Notes under the pieces: generated by a model
Database searches by the model: none
Told to the model about the DNA's origin: nothing
What the model saw: the letters and a program-made list of their open reading frames with translations, nothing else
In this document: in pieces, positions 1-12,739 of the stretch
How positions within the stretch are numbered: the stretch's first letter is position 1
Layout of the letters: every line of letters begins with the position of its first letter
Made by a program: the position numbers and the translations under genes
Assembly (NCBI RefSeq): GCF_012273895.1
Contig: NC_052122.1
Span: 3,224,001 to 3,288,000, forward strand
Direction of reading: 5' to 3'
Length of the DNA stretch: 64,000 nt
From: Zerene cesonia
Taxonomy: Eukaryota; Arthropoda; Insecta; Lepidoptera; Pieridae

Positions 1-1713
1 CGTAGTAGGTAGACCGATGTAACATATTAATGGCAAATACCCATATTCAGAACCCTTTTATGCCAAGTGTAATGACCGAGTCATGTTTGGCTACGTTTTA
101 GTCAAAAGTGGACAATATTTTAAACATTAGGTAAATATAACCATCACTATACGGTGTACTCACAGATGGTTTAAATACATTTTTGAGAGGAAAAATAGGA
201 GAAAATAAAAATGTTTAAAAAAACAAAACTATGTAGCATTTCACAATTTGAAAAACCTAATTAAAAAAAATGTAAACAACAACAACGACGAAGGGAACAC
301 TTTTAAAATCAGAAAACAGATAAAAGCTGATAAGGACCTTGTGGACCGCTCTTATTTGAAAACACACATATGTATTCCGCAACTTTGGCAAAAAATACAC
401 AATTACAAACAAATTGAAAATTATACATTGCTTGCAATCCATAGGCACCATCTTGTACCATCCGAGAAATAGCGTATTGTAGAGCATTCATTGCGAGATT
501 TGCGAGTAGTGGAAAAGCAGCGACATTTTGAGGAACTATTTACGTTACCAACCTTTATTATCTGTTCCTTGAAAAATCTTGAGTTACCAATTTCCTGTAA
601 TTTTTCCTTCGAGCTTTATGAACGTCTTATACACACATAAAAATTACAGGCTTCAAGCAGCTCTCTCTACTGAGATTTGAGCTTTTAAATTGGTATAACG
701 AAGGAACTCTCGTGAGAGAAACTGATTGGAAGGTGTCTTAATGCAAAAAAAATTTCCACTTCATTTTGAAATAAAAATTTTTTGCAGTTCTAATTACAGA
801 TATGTGCGATTGTGTTTCAATTATTATTATTTTATGGTGACATATTTAGACTTTCTACAATTATAGTCATTATGCCATTATCATTTGCAATCAAGACTGC
901 TTAATAAGCGTAATTGTTTCATGACTTCACCCGCGTGTTCAAAGGGAACTAAATGTAAAGAATGTCTATTGATATTAACAAAAATCGCACTATGGGTTTG
1001 TGACGTGTAAGATAGATAAACACTCTTCTGCATGTATACGTTTAGTTACATGAGGGAAGCACGAAACTTTTTATAGTATTTGAAATCAACAATCAAGTTA
1101 TAGTAATTACATATTATGGAGGTAATTTGAATTTCAATATTTAGGATGAAGTAACATAATACATGGATACACTCATGGACATATAAATTGGTACCTACTC
1201 ATTGAACAAAAACTCTAACATTGATAAGTATTATGGCTTTTAAACTATGTCCTATTTCCCCCCTATCTCCTATTATTCCCTTTAGCTATATTTACTTTCG
1301 CAAACTACTTTTTCATAAATGTACATTCCGCTTAAACGAGTTTCGACTCCTTTTAGAAAGTGGTGAGTATGCATATAAACAAAACTAAACTCAAACAAGG
1401 GTCTGTGTGTAGTTTGAAAATTCAGTACTTCTCGACAAATAGACGTTTGAATATACCAAAACGGATTTAAATATTTGGACAGTTTGGCGGACGATTTCGT
1501 ATGAAGTTGCTGAGTAGTGTTCGATCTAGCGTCCGTCCGCTGCGAGTCGCCGGCCGCAGTTCAATTTTGTCGGATCATAAAAATGTTACTGCATTCTTTG
1601 ATTTCAAATTTTCACCATTTTCACGTCCATCACGAGCCTGTCATACTGTGGATATGAATATAAATTCTTATGATTAGTCTTGTTCTTATTGAACTTTGTG
1701 TTTGTGTATTCAT
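1..1713. other. No gene recognised
   Basis: AT-rich non-coding DNA. The one contrast is a CpG-rich patch at about 1525-1560. Confidence 0.6.
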
Positions 1714-1830
1714 CAACCGATTTCATAAAAGGAGAAGGTTCTCAATTCAACTACATTTTTGGGTTTATATCCTCTCAACTTTCGACTAGATGGATGGATT
1801 TTGCTAAAACTCTTTTATTCAAAAGAATTT
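1714..1830 (+). repeat. Dispersed insect repeat (AACCGACTTC...AGGAGGAGGTTCTCAATTC type)
   Basis: CAACCGATTTCATAAAAGGA and GAAGGTTCTCAATTCAACTA, then GACTAGATGGATGGATTTTG, match the order of a repeat common in Lepidoptera. The open frames here derive from it. Confidence 0.45.
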
Positions 1831-1884
1831 GCTACTATAAAATTCGTACTAGTCAATTTGAATGCGGCTTGGTTTGTTGTTACA

Positions 1885-4800
1885 AGTAATTGTATTATAT
1901 CTATGATAACAGGGCTAACAATAAGTGGCATTACACTAATGAAATTCGCAACGTGCCGCGTTTATGTGGAAGTACCTTCTGTTAGTCACATTACTAGACC
2001 ACACGATAAAAGAAAAGAGTTCCTACTGTAATACAAGCATTCCTTACGAAGCTTTTGTGTTGCTATAAAAATTAACCCTCAAGGAAATGTGCAATAGTCA
2101 AAATCTGTTCTTGAGTATATTGCTAATGTTCTGGTGATGTATTCCATTAATTTTCTTATTATTCTATTTCATATGGAATTTAAAATATACAATTTTATTG
2201 TGAAGGATTAAGAAAGAGCACATCATTTTATGGGATCTGCTTCGAATAAATGGCAAAAAACGATCGTAGACGTACATTGAATAAACATTCATTAACTTCT
2301 ATGCTTGCTTGTATCCGAAGCAAACAGGCGACATGTAGCTCCACTGAACATCTCACTATTATGTAATACCAGGGTTGCATCATTATGAATCACTCTACCG
2401 TCTTCCTGGTTTTTGATTAATGTATTATATTTTTACAAATTTAAGAAAAGACTCGAGAATTTTATTTGAGCTCTCAGGCACTGCGCAATTTGGTAAATGA
2501 GCCATTTGATCGTACCGACGATGAAAGAAGTAAAAATGTATGCTGCCTGTGATGGAAAATAGATTATATATTTGAAAGCTGTCTTTATAATGTATTGTTA
2601 AAAAGTCTTGGTAGTTGTTATATTGATTGTTTTTTTTATTCTATTGCATAAAACGTCATTAATATAATGACATTAAAAGCATGAAACTGGCTTTACATGT
2701 AATGCAATCTTTTAAAGTTACATGTTATATTGTTAGGGACTATGTTATATTATATAATGTTCAACGTTTCTAGCTACGATCCCCCAGCTTTATGACCCGG
2801 TGCTGATTCTTCCTAAAATAATCATACTTGTGTATCTGGCGTTGCTAATGCATGACCTTCTTTTCAAGAATCGTATTTTGATACACTTGTGATGATGTTT
2901 AGACAAAAATTGAAACGCAATTTTCAGATTTTTTTATGGCTTTCTATATTTATGACTGGACTTAGTATATAGATGACCCTAAAATTATGTAGTTTTGTAG
3001 AAAATACTATGAAACATGCTTAAAAATGCTTCAATAGTCCAAGTTTCAAGTCCCAGCTTGAAAGATGTTTATAATAAACCCAATAAGAACCATGTGAAGG
3101 AGCCAAGCAAGCCACAGAAGCATTATGATTCAACTCAACATGGTTTTGAAATAACAGCAATATTTTCATATATTTGCGTTATACCCATTTATAACTTACT
3201 ATTCATAGATTATGATGTTATAAAAATTGATGCTCCATTTAATCGCTCAAAGATCTTATGCAGCTTTTCTTTAATTCAGGTTCATTTCGATAAATTGACA
3301 ATAATTTTCATGTATATTTGCCACTTTACTTTGCTACTTATGCCTGTTGAGACACGATTCAAAATGCAATACAGTAGTCGTAGATAGTCTTATCTACAGC
3401 ACGCTCATTTACAATAGAAACTCTTATGTGGCTAAGTCCCACATTTGGCGAGGGTTCAAATCGTAAGATATATATAATTGATTTTGCTGTCACTGTAATA
3501 TGTTAGTCGGAGAACGCAGCTTGTGGATAATGCATGCGGAGGCTTTATGAAGCATCGAACGCTTTTAGAAACAGGAAGAGATATAAACATTTAATAATGA
3601 TTTGGACATACATAAAGTAAAAAAAATCTATCGATACTCGATGATACGAAAAAATGTTCCTTTAAATATTTAAAATTTTAGTTCCAAAAGTGATTTTTGG
3701 AGTACCTAATTTTAAAATGTTTCTGTTATTCTGTATATATATATGTTATAATAAATTTTGATAAGATTGATAATTGTTAAATAACCTTTGTATGACCAAA
3801 ACATGTAAAAAAGAGCGAATTTTCAGAACATATTACGGGGTTATTGGTACAGCTAGCGCCTATTGCTGTACCCTCGGAAATATTCACTTTGTTTTTGGCC
3901 ATTTTTAAATTGTTTACTTTAAACCCAAACAAACAAATTGTGTGTTTATATAGCGTGGCATTTCGGGCGAGACGGCGAAGATTCTGTTTGTATTAATTAT
4001 AATATTATTAATTGTATTGTTTTAAAGTTTACCTGAAATATTTGCCTGTTTGGCTTATAAAATGTATTTTTTAGTAATAATTATCACCTTTCTATATTGG
4101 TAATACAATATTGCTTGAGGATTTTTGCGTAATTTTCTATCGGTAAGTCTTGCCGTGGCATATATTAGATATATTATTTAATTCTGGGCTTAGCATCCAT
4201 ATACCTACCCATAATTTCATAGACAATTCCCGACGATATTGTAAGCAAATTTGTTTAAACCAAATCCGCCGTTGATTCTTCTAAAACATGCACGAGTAAG
4301 CTCCCAAGCAAAAGCGACATTGCGGAAATTAACAAATAACAAAAGATAAAGTAAATTAATTAGCCTGTTTTAAACCATATTAATCTTTATAGTATTCACA
4401 ATAATATCATCATAACCATCTCTCGTCTCTCATCGCTCGTGAAAACGTATCCGCAATACGTGACACACTCCATATAAAGTAATTTAATTTCATTTTGATT
4501 ATACGACTATATCACTTTAAATCTCAGTAATATGTTAATTTTATGCATAACGTAACAAGAAAATTGTGGCAGCTGTTTAATAAAAGAGCATTTCATCATT
4601 CGGAAGTAGTACACTGTACAGTAATTCAGTATCCAGAGTAGAGAATTAATTAAATTACAAAAATATACAAAGTACCTACAGACCGCACGGGAGCGTTCAA
4701 ATTGCTGAGACTATGCTGTTCTGATTAAAATATTGTAATGAACTGTAACCCGGGAAGAATCTCCAGTAAATATTTGATTGAATTTTGTTCCAATTTAAAA

Positions 4801-7800
4801 TTGAGATGACATGAAATTGAAATGAATTTCAATGATTTGTTTAACGCTATTATATTCCAGTACTGCCAAGTTCCTTTGATATGTTTGGTATACTGTAGGT
4901 GTTTTTTTAAATTCTCAATGTTGGGCATAGACATTATGTTTCAAGATAATATGACAAAAATGTGTGAATGATTATAATATTGTCTTATTTATATGTTTTA
5001 TTCCGTTTAAGACTGGCAACATATCAAGAATTGTGGCTACCGATAAATGTTATGGATACTTAGATGTGAGTCGCCTTCTTATTTTCGTTTCTATATTGCC
5101 ATTTATTTTTATTTGCATAATAGTATATTATCTGTATACTTCAACCCTTTTTTCAATCAAATTTTATTGCGCAAAAACAATTAATTGCGTTATGATAATT
5201 TGTTCACGGATTGGTTTTAAATTGAATTGTATTTATACTCTATAAAAAAATTAATGAATAGGTCTAAGAAAGATCTATAAATGGTAATAAAAATAGAAAT
5301 ATTGTCAGAAAACGAAATGGATTCATTTATTTTTTAAACATTGTTGTTTAAAAATTCAATCTTACTAAACTTATAGATTATGAAGAAGAAACATACACAA
5401 CTAACAATATATGCCACTAGAAGCATCTGTCAGAATCAAAGTGTTAAAGTGGAAATATTTTATATTTCTATAGCTTCTTCCAATAAAACTAACAAATAGT
5501 TCGCGAGCAATATTTTACACTGTTTCCACAAGCGTTTCGTCGCATCCGACGAAAACATAATAAATCAATCTGGAATTTCAAAACAAATGGCTCTTTATAT
5601 AAGTCTAGTAAAAGGGGTGAAAACCCGCTAGCTGCAATGAATCGCAATAAAGTCTACACTTTGTACGCTTGTACAAAAAGAAATTCGCGTTTGTGCAGTG
5701 CTAAGAGAAATAAGACAAATTAGTTTCGAAAGGAAAACGAACCCAATGTTCTCGAGGATGACGTAAAAGGCTTTATACGAAACGTTAAGCTGGAATACAC
5801 GAGGAAGAATGTTTTATTGCGGCTGCGTGGGTATTATCTGTTACCGGCAGTTAAGCGGTAGCAAAGTATAAACTAAATTGAGTATAAAGTTTGATCCATG
5901 GAAACCCTTTCACAGGTACATTGCTAAGTTTTTATACAGGTGACAGATACAACAATGACCCAATACTACGAGTATTTAGAAATGAAGGAGTGCGATCATG
6001 CTATTGGTAGGTTAAAATTCCTTGCATAATCCTCAAAGAAATCAACTGCAATTCACAAGACTTCAGACATTTTAATTGGTTATTTACGGAATGCATTTCA
6101 TGATAATGTCTTTGCAGTCAAAAGGCAAACCGAAAATCCGAATACGGTATCAAACTGGATACAATCGAAACATATTTTGAGGTTTATTGTACATTTACCA
6201 CTCTATCGTACGCTGAATGTTTGAATTTTTCATCATTGTTGAGAAGGGAAAAAGGGATAGACTATAAAATCCAGCAACGCGGACCTAGTCGCAGCAATTG
6301 GCTATCTTATAACTTAATGGCTGCATGCCCAGCAATGAATGGAATGTACCTCCGAATTTTATTTCGCCATTTACCTACGTTCAGAACACGAAAAGGTGAT
6401 GCCGCTCGGGGTCGCTCGGGGGACCAAAAGCTTTTAAAAATTCCCATTATTTTACCCAGAGCTGTATGCTATGTTGACTCAATTTACACGAAATGTCTCT
6501 GAAAAGGGATGTAAAATATTTTTAACAGACCGTTACATTCCCAAAGCGATAGAAGGTTCTCTCGTAGCGTATGTGTTTCTTGTTTGACAACTGTACTCAT
6601 ATCAATTTGTTTCTTAATCGTTCCACATGATTCTTTCTGTGTCGTATTGGAAATAATTTCCTCACAGTCACAGCTTAGAATCTGGAGTCGTAGGTATCAC
6701 CATTACCAGGGATCTTCCGAGAATTGGAAAGTTAATTGGGTATGAAGAATTTAATTGCGATCCACCTCCTCTTATGATATATCGTTGGATTTAAAAGTTT
6801 AGTTATGATTCCATTAATGAGTTTTAAGTACTAATGTGTAACCAAGTATTTTGTCAATCAAGTAAATTAATCGCCTTTCGACCTAACTATATATGATTGG
6901 GACATAATCTCAATGGTATATTAAAATATACACATACCATAAAAATAATACACGACATAACCAAGCTAATTTCAATAAGACAACAACTGGGTTGAGATTA
7001 GATACAATATAATCTATGGGGACCACGCAATCACATTGTCGATTGTTGGTCGTCCTTGACCGACAACACAATAACGGGTGCATGTGTTTGGCTAGGAAAT
7101 TGCGCCCTCGAACAGGCAATATGACCTATAGATGTAATCGCAAATGCAAGGTTAGCTCGTTCAAAAGACGTTGATCGTATTGTACCGAGAATATGGTCTG
7201 ATAGTGCATTCCTAGTTCCATGAGAGGTTACAGACTATAAGTTTGCTTTAATTATCAATGCATCAAAATAAAATAAAAGTAATGTGTAGAATAGAATAGA
7301 AATAAAATGAGAAATAAGAAACAAAATAAGAACTTAAATAAAATAATAATATATACATCACAGTCACAGGGTTTGTTTAGGTTAACTACATATATATTTT
7401 CAACATCTAAACGTTCTCAAAAATAGAAATAGCAATTTATTAGCATAGTAAATACCAAAAACACTTATTAACAAACTGCAATCATCGCGTTTCATCATGA
7501 TACTCTTTTACACTATATCAAGTACATAAGGTTTTCTTGAAATCGTGAACCTTTCAATATTGTTGAATGACGCCCCTTTACTATGAAGATTTCCAGTATA
7601 GACAATGCTAATGGACGTTAAAAACGTGAATAAGTGTGGTCTCTAATTTGCAGTCATTATTTACAACCACATTCTTGCTAACAAATGCAGCGTGTGGTAT
7701 AAACTGCATGTTTGTATGTACATCATATAGTGTAGGTACTATATTGTTTTTGCGTATTTGTGCTACATATTATGATAGTCAATCAAATTAAATGTATTGT

Positions 7801-8190
7801 AAATTTAAATCTATTTAATCTATTTAATGCTTTTTTTACACAGGCAATTTAAAGTTCGAACAAAATATTGTAATGTGAATGGTGGTCTATGGCTCAATTT
7901 TTCGTATTTTTTTTTTTTTTTTTTTCATTGTCCATAAATCAATGGCATGTACGAAAACATTTTCGTTGGTATAGTTTTATGATTACATTTTAAACTTATC
8001 ACTAATTAACGTTAAAAAGGCTCAATGCATAAATTCTACTAATAGAACACAAGGCTTAACAGTATGGACGGCTTAGCTATCGCTCGATTATTATGAAAGT
8101 TAACAATTTTGTAATTACATAATCTCTTCTTATGAAAAATGAACGTTCATTTATTGCTCTATTACCTTTTTATTTAAAGCTTAACTTAAA
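1885..8190. other. No gene recognised
   Basis: Only short open frames (for example 3016-3387 and 6221-6502) without recognisable domains, splice context or codon bias. The first of these has a hydrophilic first 50 residues but turns into AT-driven hydrophobic sequence. Confidence 0.55.
7909..7925. repeat. Poly(T) run
   Basis: A run of about 17 T. It may be the poly(A) tail of a decayed - strand retroelement, but the adjacent sequence is not recognised. Confidence 0.8.
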
Positions 8191-8360
8191 TCCCTACTAA
8201 TATTATAAATGCGAAAGTAAGGCTGTCTGTCTGTCCGTACGTCTGTCTCTCTTTCTGTCTGCCTGATTGTTTATTCTTCAAGCCTAAACCACTATACCGA
8301 TTTTGATGAAATTGGTCCCAAAATGTATCTAACATTTTCCTTTTGCGTTTCATGTAATAC
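8191..8360 (+). mobile_element. Helitron-like 5' fragment
   Basis: TCCCTACTAATATTATAAATG, GCGAAAGTAAGGCTGTCTG, a GTCT-rich tract, then ACCGATTTTGATGAAATTGG is a common layout of lepidopteran Helitron 5' halves. No hairpin/CTAG end follows, so it is truncated or decayed. Confidence 0.5.
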
Positions 8361-9413
8361 CCCCGTAAGATTATACACGATAAAGGAGTGACCTTTATTT
8401 CTTAGTCTTATTAGCCACTCAAACAGTCCGACGCAAATTTAGACGGTAACTTATTCAAGGTACCTAAAAAGGTCCTTTTTTATAATTAATTGAGATTAGA
8501 TTAACATGAAAACAAAATCATAAAAAAATAATGAAACTAGTAGGTATTTATCTACATTATTTCTGTATATCTTTTAAAACAAACGCAACCACTTTTCAAG
8601 CAGCCCCTTGAAATAATCACAAACGAAATAAACATTTAGGAGTTCGTCCGAATCTACATTTTGCACGCGCAACGGCAAAGTGAAAAGTTTGCATACAGCA
8701 TTTATCATAAGTACAATCCGCATTCAGTAATTAGTAACTGTCCAAGCGCTCTCTAGCGGCCCACTTATCATAACTTGGTGACGCAGTACTGAAATAAATT
8801 ATAATTATAAACATTGAATGTAGTTATGCGTTAGAATGCGAAATGTGATCAGGCTTAATTGAAATCTTTTTATATCTCAAGCATGTTGTAGCTAAGAAAG
8901 TCGCATTTTATTCATATTTTAATGTTTAGTTTGACGTTTTAGTATTTACACCACTTTATTGTTTTATTTATACTCTTAAAGATTTATTCACAAATATAAC
9001 TGCAGCGAAAATAAAAACGTTTGATAGATTCTATTGTGTTGTGTGCAGGATGTAGCTCACACGTGTGTGGTCGGTGAATGGACAAAAGATTAAATGCTTC
9101 TTGGAAAATCACTTTTGTTGCTTCAACCGTTCGATTAAAACCACCGAGAAACAATGGCGTAGTTAATAGATCTCTTAGAATAGAACTTGTAATGTGAACG
9201 GGGTGGATACGGAATGGATATTATGGGAATGAAAATTATCAGACTTTAACCTTGACCCTTCGTTAATTTAATTAGTTCAAGAGTTCGTATCATTTTAGCA
9301 AAAATGTATTTTCTTTTTGGAAGGACTACAAGTACAAGTGCTATAGAAATTATTATCAATTCAATTAGCCTACTTATTCTAAGTCCTTCAAAAGATACTT
9401 CTTTCCAGTCACG

Positions 9414-9741
9414 ATTTTTTTTTATGTCATAGCGGGCAACTGAGCGGGTGGTTCGCCTGATGGTAAATGATCACCACCGCCCATGAACATTCGCAGAGGC
9501 TCAGACCTCTGAGAATGCGCTGCCAGCTTTTAATGGATAAGGGATAAGGAAAGGATTGATTACAGGAAAAAAGGAATGGACTGTGAAGGGCTAGGAGAAG
9601 GAAATAGGCCTCCGGCTCCCCCACTCACAGTACGAAACACAATAGCAAGCTATTATTTCACGCCGGTTTTCTGTGGGGGTGTGGTACTTCCCCGTTGCGA
9701 GCTGGCCCAATTCGTGCCGAAGCATGCTCGACGCCCACAAT
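9414..9741 (-). mobile_element. Non-LTR retroelement 3' end with poly(A)
   Basis: On the - strand the element ends GCCCGCTATGACATAAAAAA (poly(T) at 9414-9423 on +). Upstream it has CGGTGGTGATCATTTACCATC, a CGCAGAGG/CCTCTG hairpin and GTACCACACCCCCACAGAA. Related copies lie at 23.99, 30.28, 32.6 and 34.48 kb. It is the kind of 3' end common to lepidopteran LINE/SINE families. I cannot say which, and no coding part is present. Confidence 0.65.
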
Positions 9742-9819
9742 GATTTATACTGTGATTATATACTATGGTATTTTGTTGTGTTTGATTTTACGCGAGTATT
9801 ATACATTTAGAAATTAAAG

Positions 9820-9960
9820 ACTTTTATACGGATTTTAAACGCGATTTATTGATTATATTATAAACCCGACGTTTCGAACACTTTACAGCGAGTCTGGTCA
9901 CGGGGAGACTGAGATATTATATGTCTTGAAGGTCATACACATTTGTTGTTTGTGGAGGTA
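9820..9960 (+). repeat. Dispersed repeat (CCCGACGTTTCGAACACTTTACAGC type)
   Basis: AAACCCGACGTTTCGAACAC, TTTACAGCGAGTCTGGTCAC and GGGGAGACTGAG make up a phrase seen widely in lepidopteran genomes. A diverged inverted copy is at 59566-59665. Its element class is unknown to me. Confidence 0.5.
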
Positions 9961-10057
9961 GTTCACAAACAACAACAATTTTTGTATAACCGATTAAAAT
10001 CAATTTAAATTTCAATCCGTTTAAAATTTTTTAATTTCTAAAAGAGATTATATACTT

Positions 10058-10165
10058 CTGGACGACCCAATTAAAGTGGCAGGGAGCCGCTGGACTCAGG
10101 CCGCAGATGATCGGTCGTTTTGGAAATCTTCGGGGGAGGCCTATTTCCAACATTGGACTTCCTAA
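10058..10165 (+). pseudogene. RTE-type reverse transcriptase C-terminus (retroelement fragment)
   Basis: The + frame starting CTG-GAC-GAC reads L-D-D-P-I-K-V-A-G-S-R-W, then T-Q-A-A-D-D-R-S-F-W, and ends G-E-A-Y-F-Q-H-W-T-S before TAA (10163-10165). This is the C-terminal signature of lepidopteran RTE-like LINE ORF2 proteins, where a tail of this kind with W-R...E-A-Y-V-Q-Q-W precedes the stop. Only about 35 codons remain, so it is a 5' truncated dead copy. Confidence 0.7.
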
Positions 10166-10570
10166 AAGGCTGCAACAATATACCTACACATCTATGTTTG
10201 TTCAATATAATAAGTACTTCTATAGGGGATCATAAGACGTGCATAAAAAAGCAAACAGCAAACCGCATGGAACTGAATAATTGTGTTATCGATTATTTTT
10301 ATACATCTTATACGTCGTATGCATAATCCCCGCTCTGTAACACTTGGCACTTGGACAATTTGGCAAAAGTACGACAAACATTGTACCGTTTCATTGTCGC
10401 CTTCCCTTGCATTTTATGTCGCTTCTCTGAGCTTAATTTAAGAAACTTTTACCAACTTGGATAGTAACCTGAAGTAAATGATTTTTGTGTGTAAAACTTT
10501 AGCCTATAAAAATAATATGTAGCTGTTATAAATTGTCTATGATGCTAATTAGATTATAATTATGTTGTTA

Positions 10571-10775
10571 CTAGTGGTCCGCACGCGGATTCGCCCGCGT
10601 AGCAAATAGTCCAAATTCAAGTACACATAATATATATATAATTGCGAGATTCAACGACATAAACTATGATCTACCCTTTTTCGGTTATTAAATTATATTT
10701 TTCACATCCAAGTCGGTTTCTTGGTTGAGGTGTGAAGAAGAGACGAATAGTTTTCGCATTCATAATATTAGCAAG
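10571..10775 (-). mobile_element. Decayed Helitron-like element
   Basis: It opens on the + strand with CTAGTGGTCCGCACGCGG and ATTCGCCCGCGTAGC (terminal-module type) and closes near TTTTCGCATTCATAATATTA, the reverse of a Helitron start. The middle includes a short TA tract. The exact TC end is not clear. Confidence 0.45.
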
Positions 10776-11207
10776 AAAAATTCAATGTGATCTTCGCAAT
10801 TATACTACGCGAATAACGTTTTTGCTAGACATATTTGTTCAGGCATTGTTCCATTTTGATTAAAGAACTTATCATAGAAACGTGCTTCTTTTTAATTAGT
10901 GTCAGTCTGAATTTTTATTCGGTGCTCTTATTTAGGCCTTTTGATTTAGAAATACAGAAAGTGGCAGATCTAGTACAAAGGAAATGCGAGCTTTCACTTG
11001 CACTACAAAATAATTTAAAAACAGATAAGAATAGAGAAAATAATATTAAGAATAGTTTTCTTTTATTGCTCAGTACCATGTAGAGATGATTTAATAAACT
11101 AGCAGCCGTTCTTGTGCAATTGAAGCAATCTTTTTGAGAGAAGAATGAACAAAAGAAATCAAAATTGGTTCATCCACTCGGGAGCTACGTTACTTCAGAT
11201 AGACACA

Positions 11208-11240
11208 CACACGTCACACTTACACACACACACACACAAA
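11208..11240. repeat. (CA)n microsatellite, interrupted
   Basis: Two CA runs separated by GTCACACTT. Confidence 0.85.
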
Positions 11241-11765
11241 CTTATAACACCCCGTCGTTAACATATCAAATCATACAATGTTTTTTCAAACTGAATATTG
11301 GATATTTCACATGGAGACCGAGCTTCGTATAGATAATGGACAACCTAATCTAATCCCCTTTTAGGCACTCCCGGAATGACAGATGAATATCTATAGGTAT
11401 CGACCCAAATATGTTATTAAAAAGATTGATGTTACGCGTCGATGGTTTTATGCAAGTAATATTTGCATAAGAATAAATAATCAATGAGTATGGGCTGTTG
11501 ATTATTGTAGATACATTGTTGAATAATCATGACCGACCAAATTATATATAGTTGTAAATTAATTATAAAATATGCAAAAGTAATTCAACTTATGGTTTTA
11601 ATAGCGACGTAGAGCCGAAATTTTCTAGGGCCGTTCCGCGGTGGGCACTATAAATAACGTCTCGGTCTAGCAAGTAACAGAACGCTGATTACCTTGTCTT
11701 TTAAAAATAAACAAGTAGTGAAAAGGATAATAAATATCCTCAAACATAAGACAAGACTTTATCAG

Positions 11766-11838
11766 ACATTCTAAAGATTTAAACCAATTACGCACACACG
11801 TAGTGATGTGATGCGAATTCTCGTTAAATACCATAAAA
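11766..11838 (+). repeat. Direct repeat unit, left copy
   Basis: ACATTCTAAAGATTTAAACC and AATTACGCACACACGTAGTG recur at 13161-13236 with few changes. I do not recognise the family. Confidence 0.6.
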
Positions 11839-12119
11839 GTATTTATAAGTAGTATAAAGCAAAGATGCATTTAACAAACTACTTCTAAATTTCTGAGAGT
11901 CGTCCTTCATAGTTACCTCATACCCCACAATGAATTGGAATAAAATTTGACATTTAAAATGATGAAACCTGTAAAAATGTGGGATTTATGTTATCTTTAT
12001 AGCAAACATGCATTTAGCCATGTAGATTAATAAAAAAATAATGATATCAACAATATTAGATATATCAACAATTAAATATAATAGAAATAAAGAAAACAAT
12101 GTAATTATTTAAAAGCTAA

Positions 12120-12245
12120 TTCTATGTTCAAATCGCTGTCGAACCTGTCAACACCGAGTACGCCTCACAATACAAGCGGGGTCGCGATAAGCTCAAACAG
12201 GAAGTTTATGAGATACAAACGCTGCTTCACATACCAGTAACTTGA
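12120..12245 (+). pseudogene. Possible coding remnant, unidentified
   Basis: A locally GC-rich patch has an open frame of 41 codons without a proper start: ...V-Q-I-A-V-E-P-V-N-T-E-Y, then Y-K-R-G-R-D-K-L-K-Q-E-V, ending before TGA at 12243-12245. The charged composition is more protein-like than the AT-rich chance frames around it. There is no convincing splice acceptor. It may be a retroelement or pseudogene piece, or chance; I do not recognise it. Confidence 0.25.
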
Positions 12246-12436
12246 TACACAGGTCAGAAGGCGATCTATAAAACCAGTGATATTATATACAAGACGTAGA
12301 AGAAATCAGTGATGCTACGTTTAGGCTGAGTGTGCTATAAAACGCTTTATGCTGCGAGCGAGAACAAACGTAGTACTGGTAGGTATTTCTCGATAGCAAG
12401 TAAAAAGTATTATAAGCATAATAATTTAATACCGAA

Positions 12437-12528
12437 CTAGAAGCTCGTCGGGTCTGCCCGGATATCAAAAATCCTGTTTTATCCCAAGGGAACATTTAAT
12501 CGGGAAACAAACTTTCACATTTATATAA
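12437..12528 (-). mobile_element. Truncated Helitron-like element, same type as 42981-43172
   Basis: It begins with CTAG on the + strand, then GTCGGGTCTGCCCGG, a TCCTGTTTTATCCCAA(G)GG motif and GCATTTAATCGG-like sequence, and closes with AAACTTTCACATTTATA. The middle part present in the 42981 copy is deleted here. The right edge meets the CTAG of the next Helitron with no spacer. Confidence 0.6.
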
Positions 12529-12733
12529 CTAGCTGCGCCCCGCGGTTTCACTCGTGTACGTCCGTATCCCGTAGGAATATCGAAATGAAAAGTTGCCTAT
12601 ATGTTATTCCAGTTTTCCAGCTGTCTACGTACCAATTTCATTGCAAGTGGTTCAGTAGGTTTTGCGTGAAAGAGCAACAAACACACACACACACACATCC
12701 TTAGAAACATTCGCATTTATAATATCAGTAGGA
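12529..12733 (-). mobile_element. Helitron-like element, family A, full length, diverged
   Basis: Read on the - strand it runs from TCCTACTGATATTATAAATG to CGCGGGGCGCAGCTAG. The terminal hairpin is degraded (CTCGTG instead of CCCGCG on the + strand). It contains a short CA tract (about 12678-12698). It directly abuts another Helitron-type fragment at 12437-12528. Confidence 0.75.
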
Positions 12734-12739
12734 TTATTA

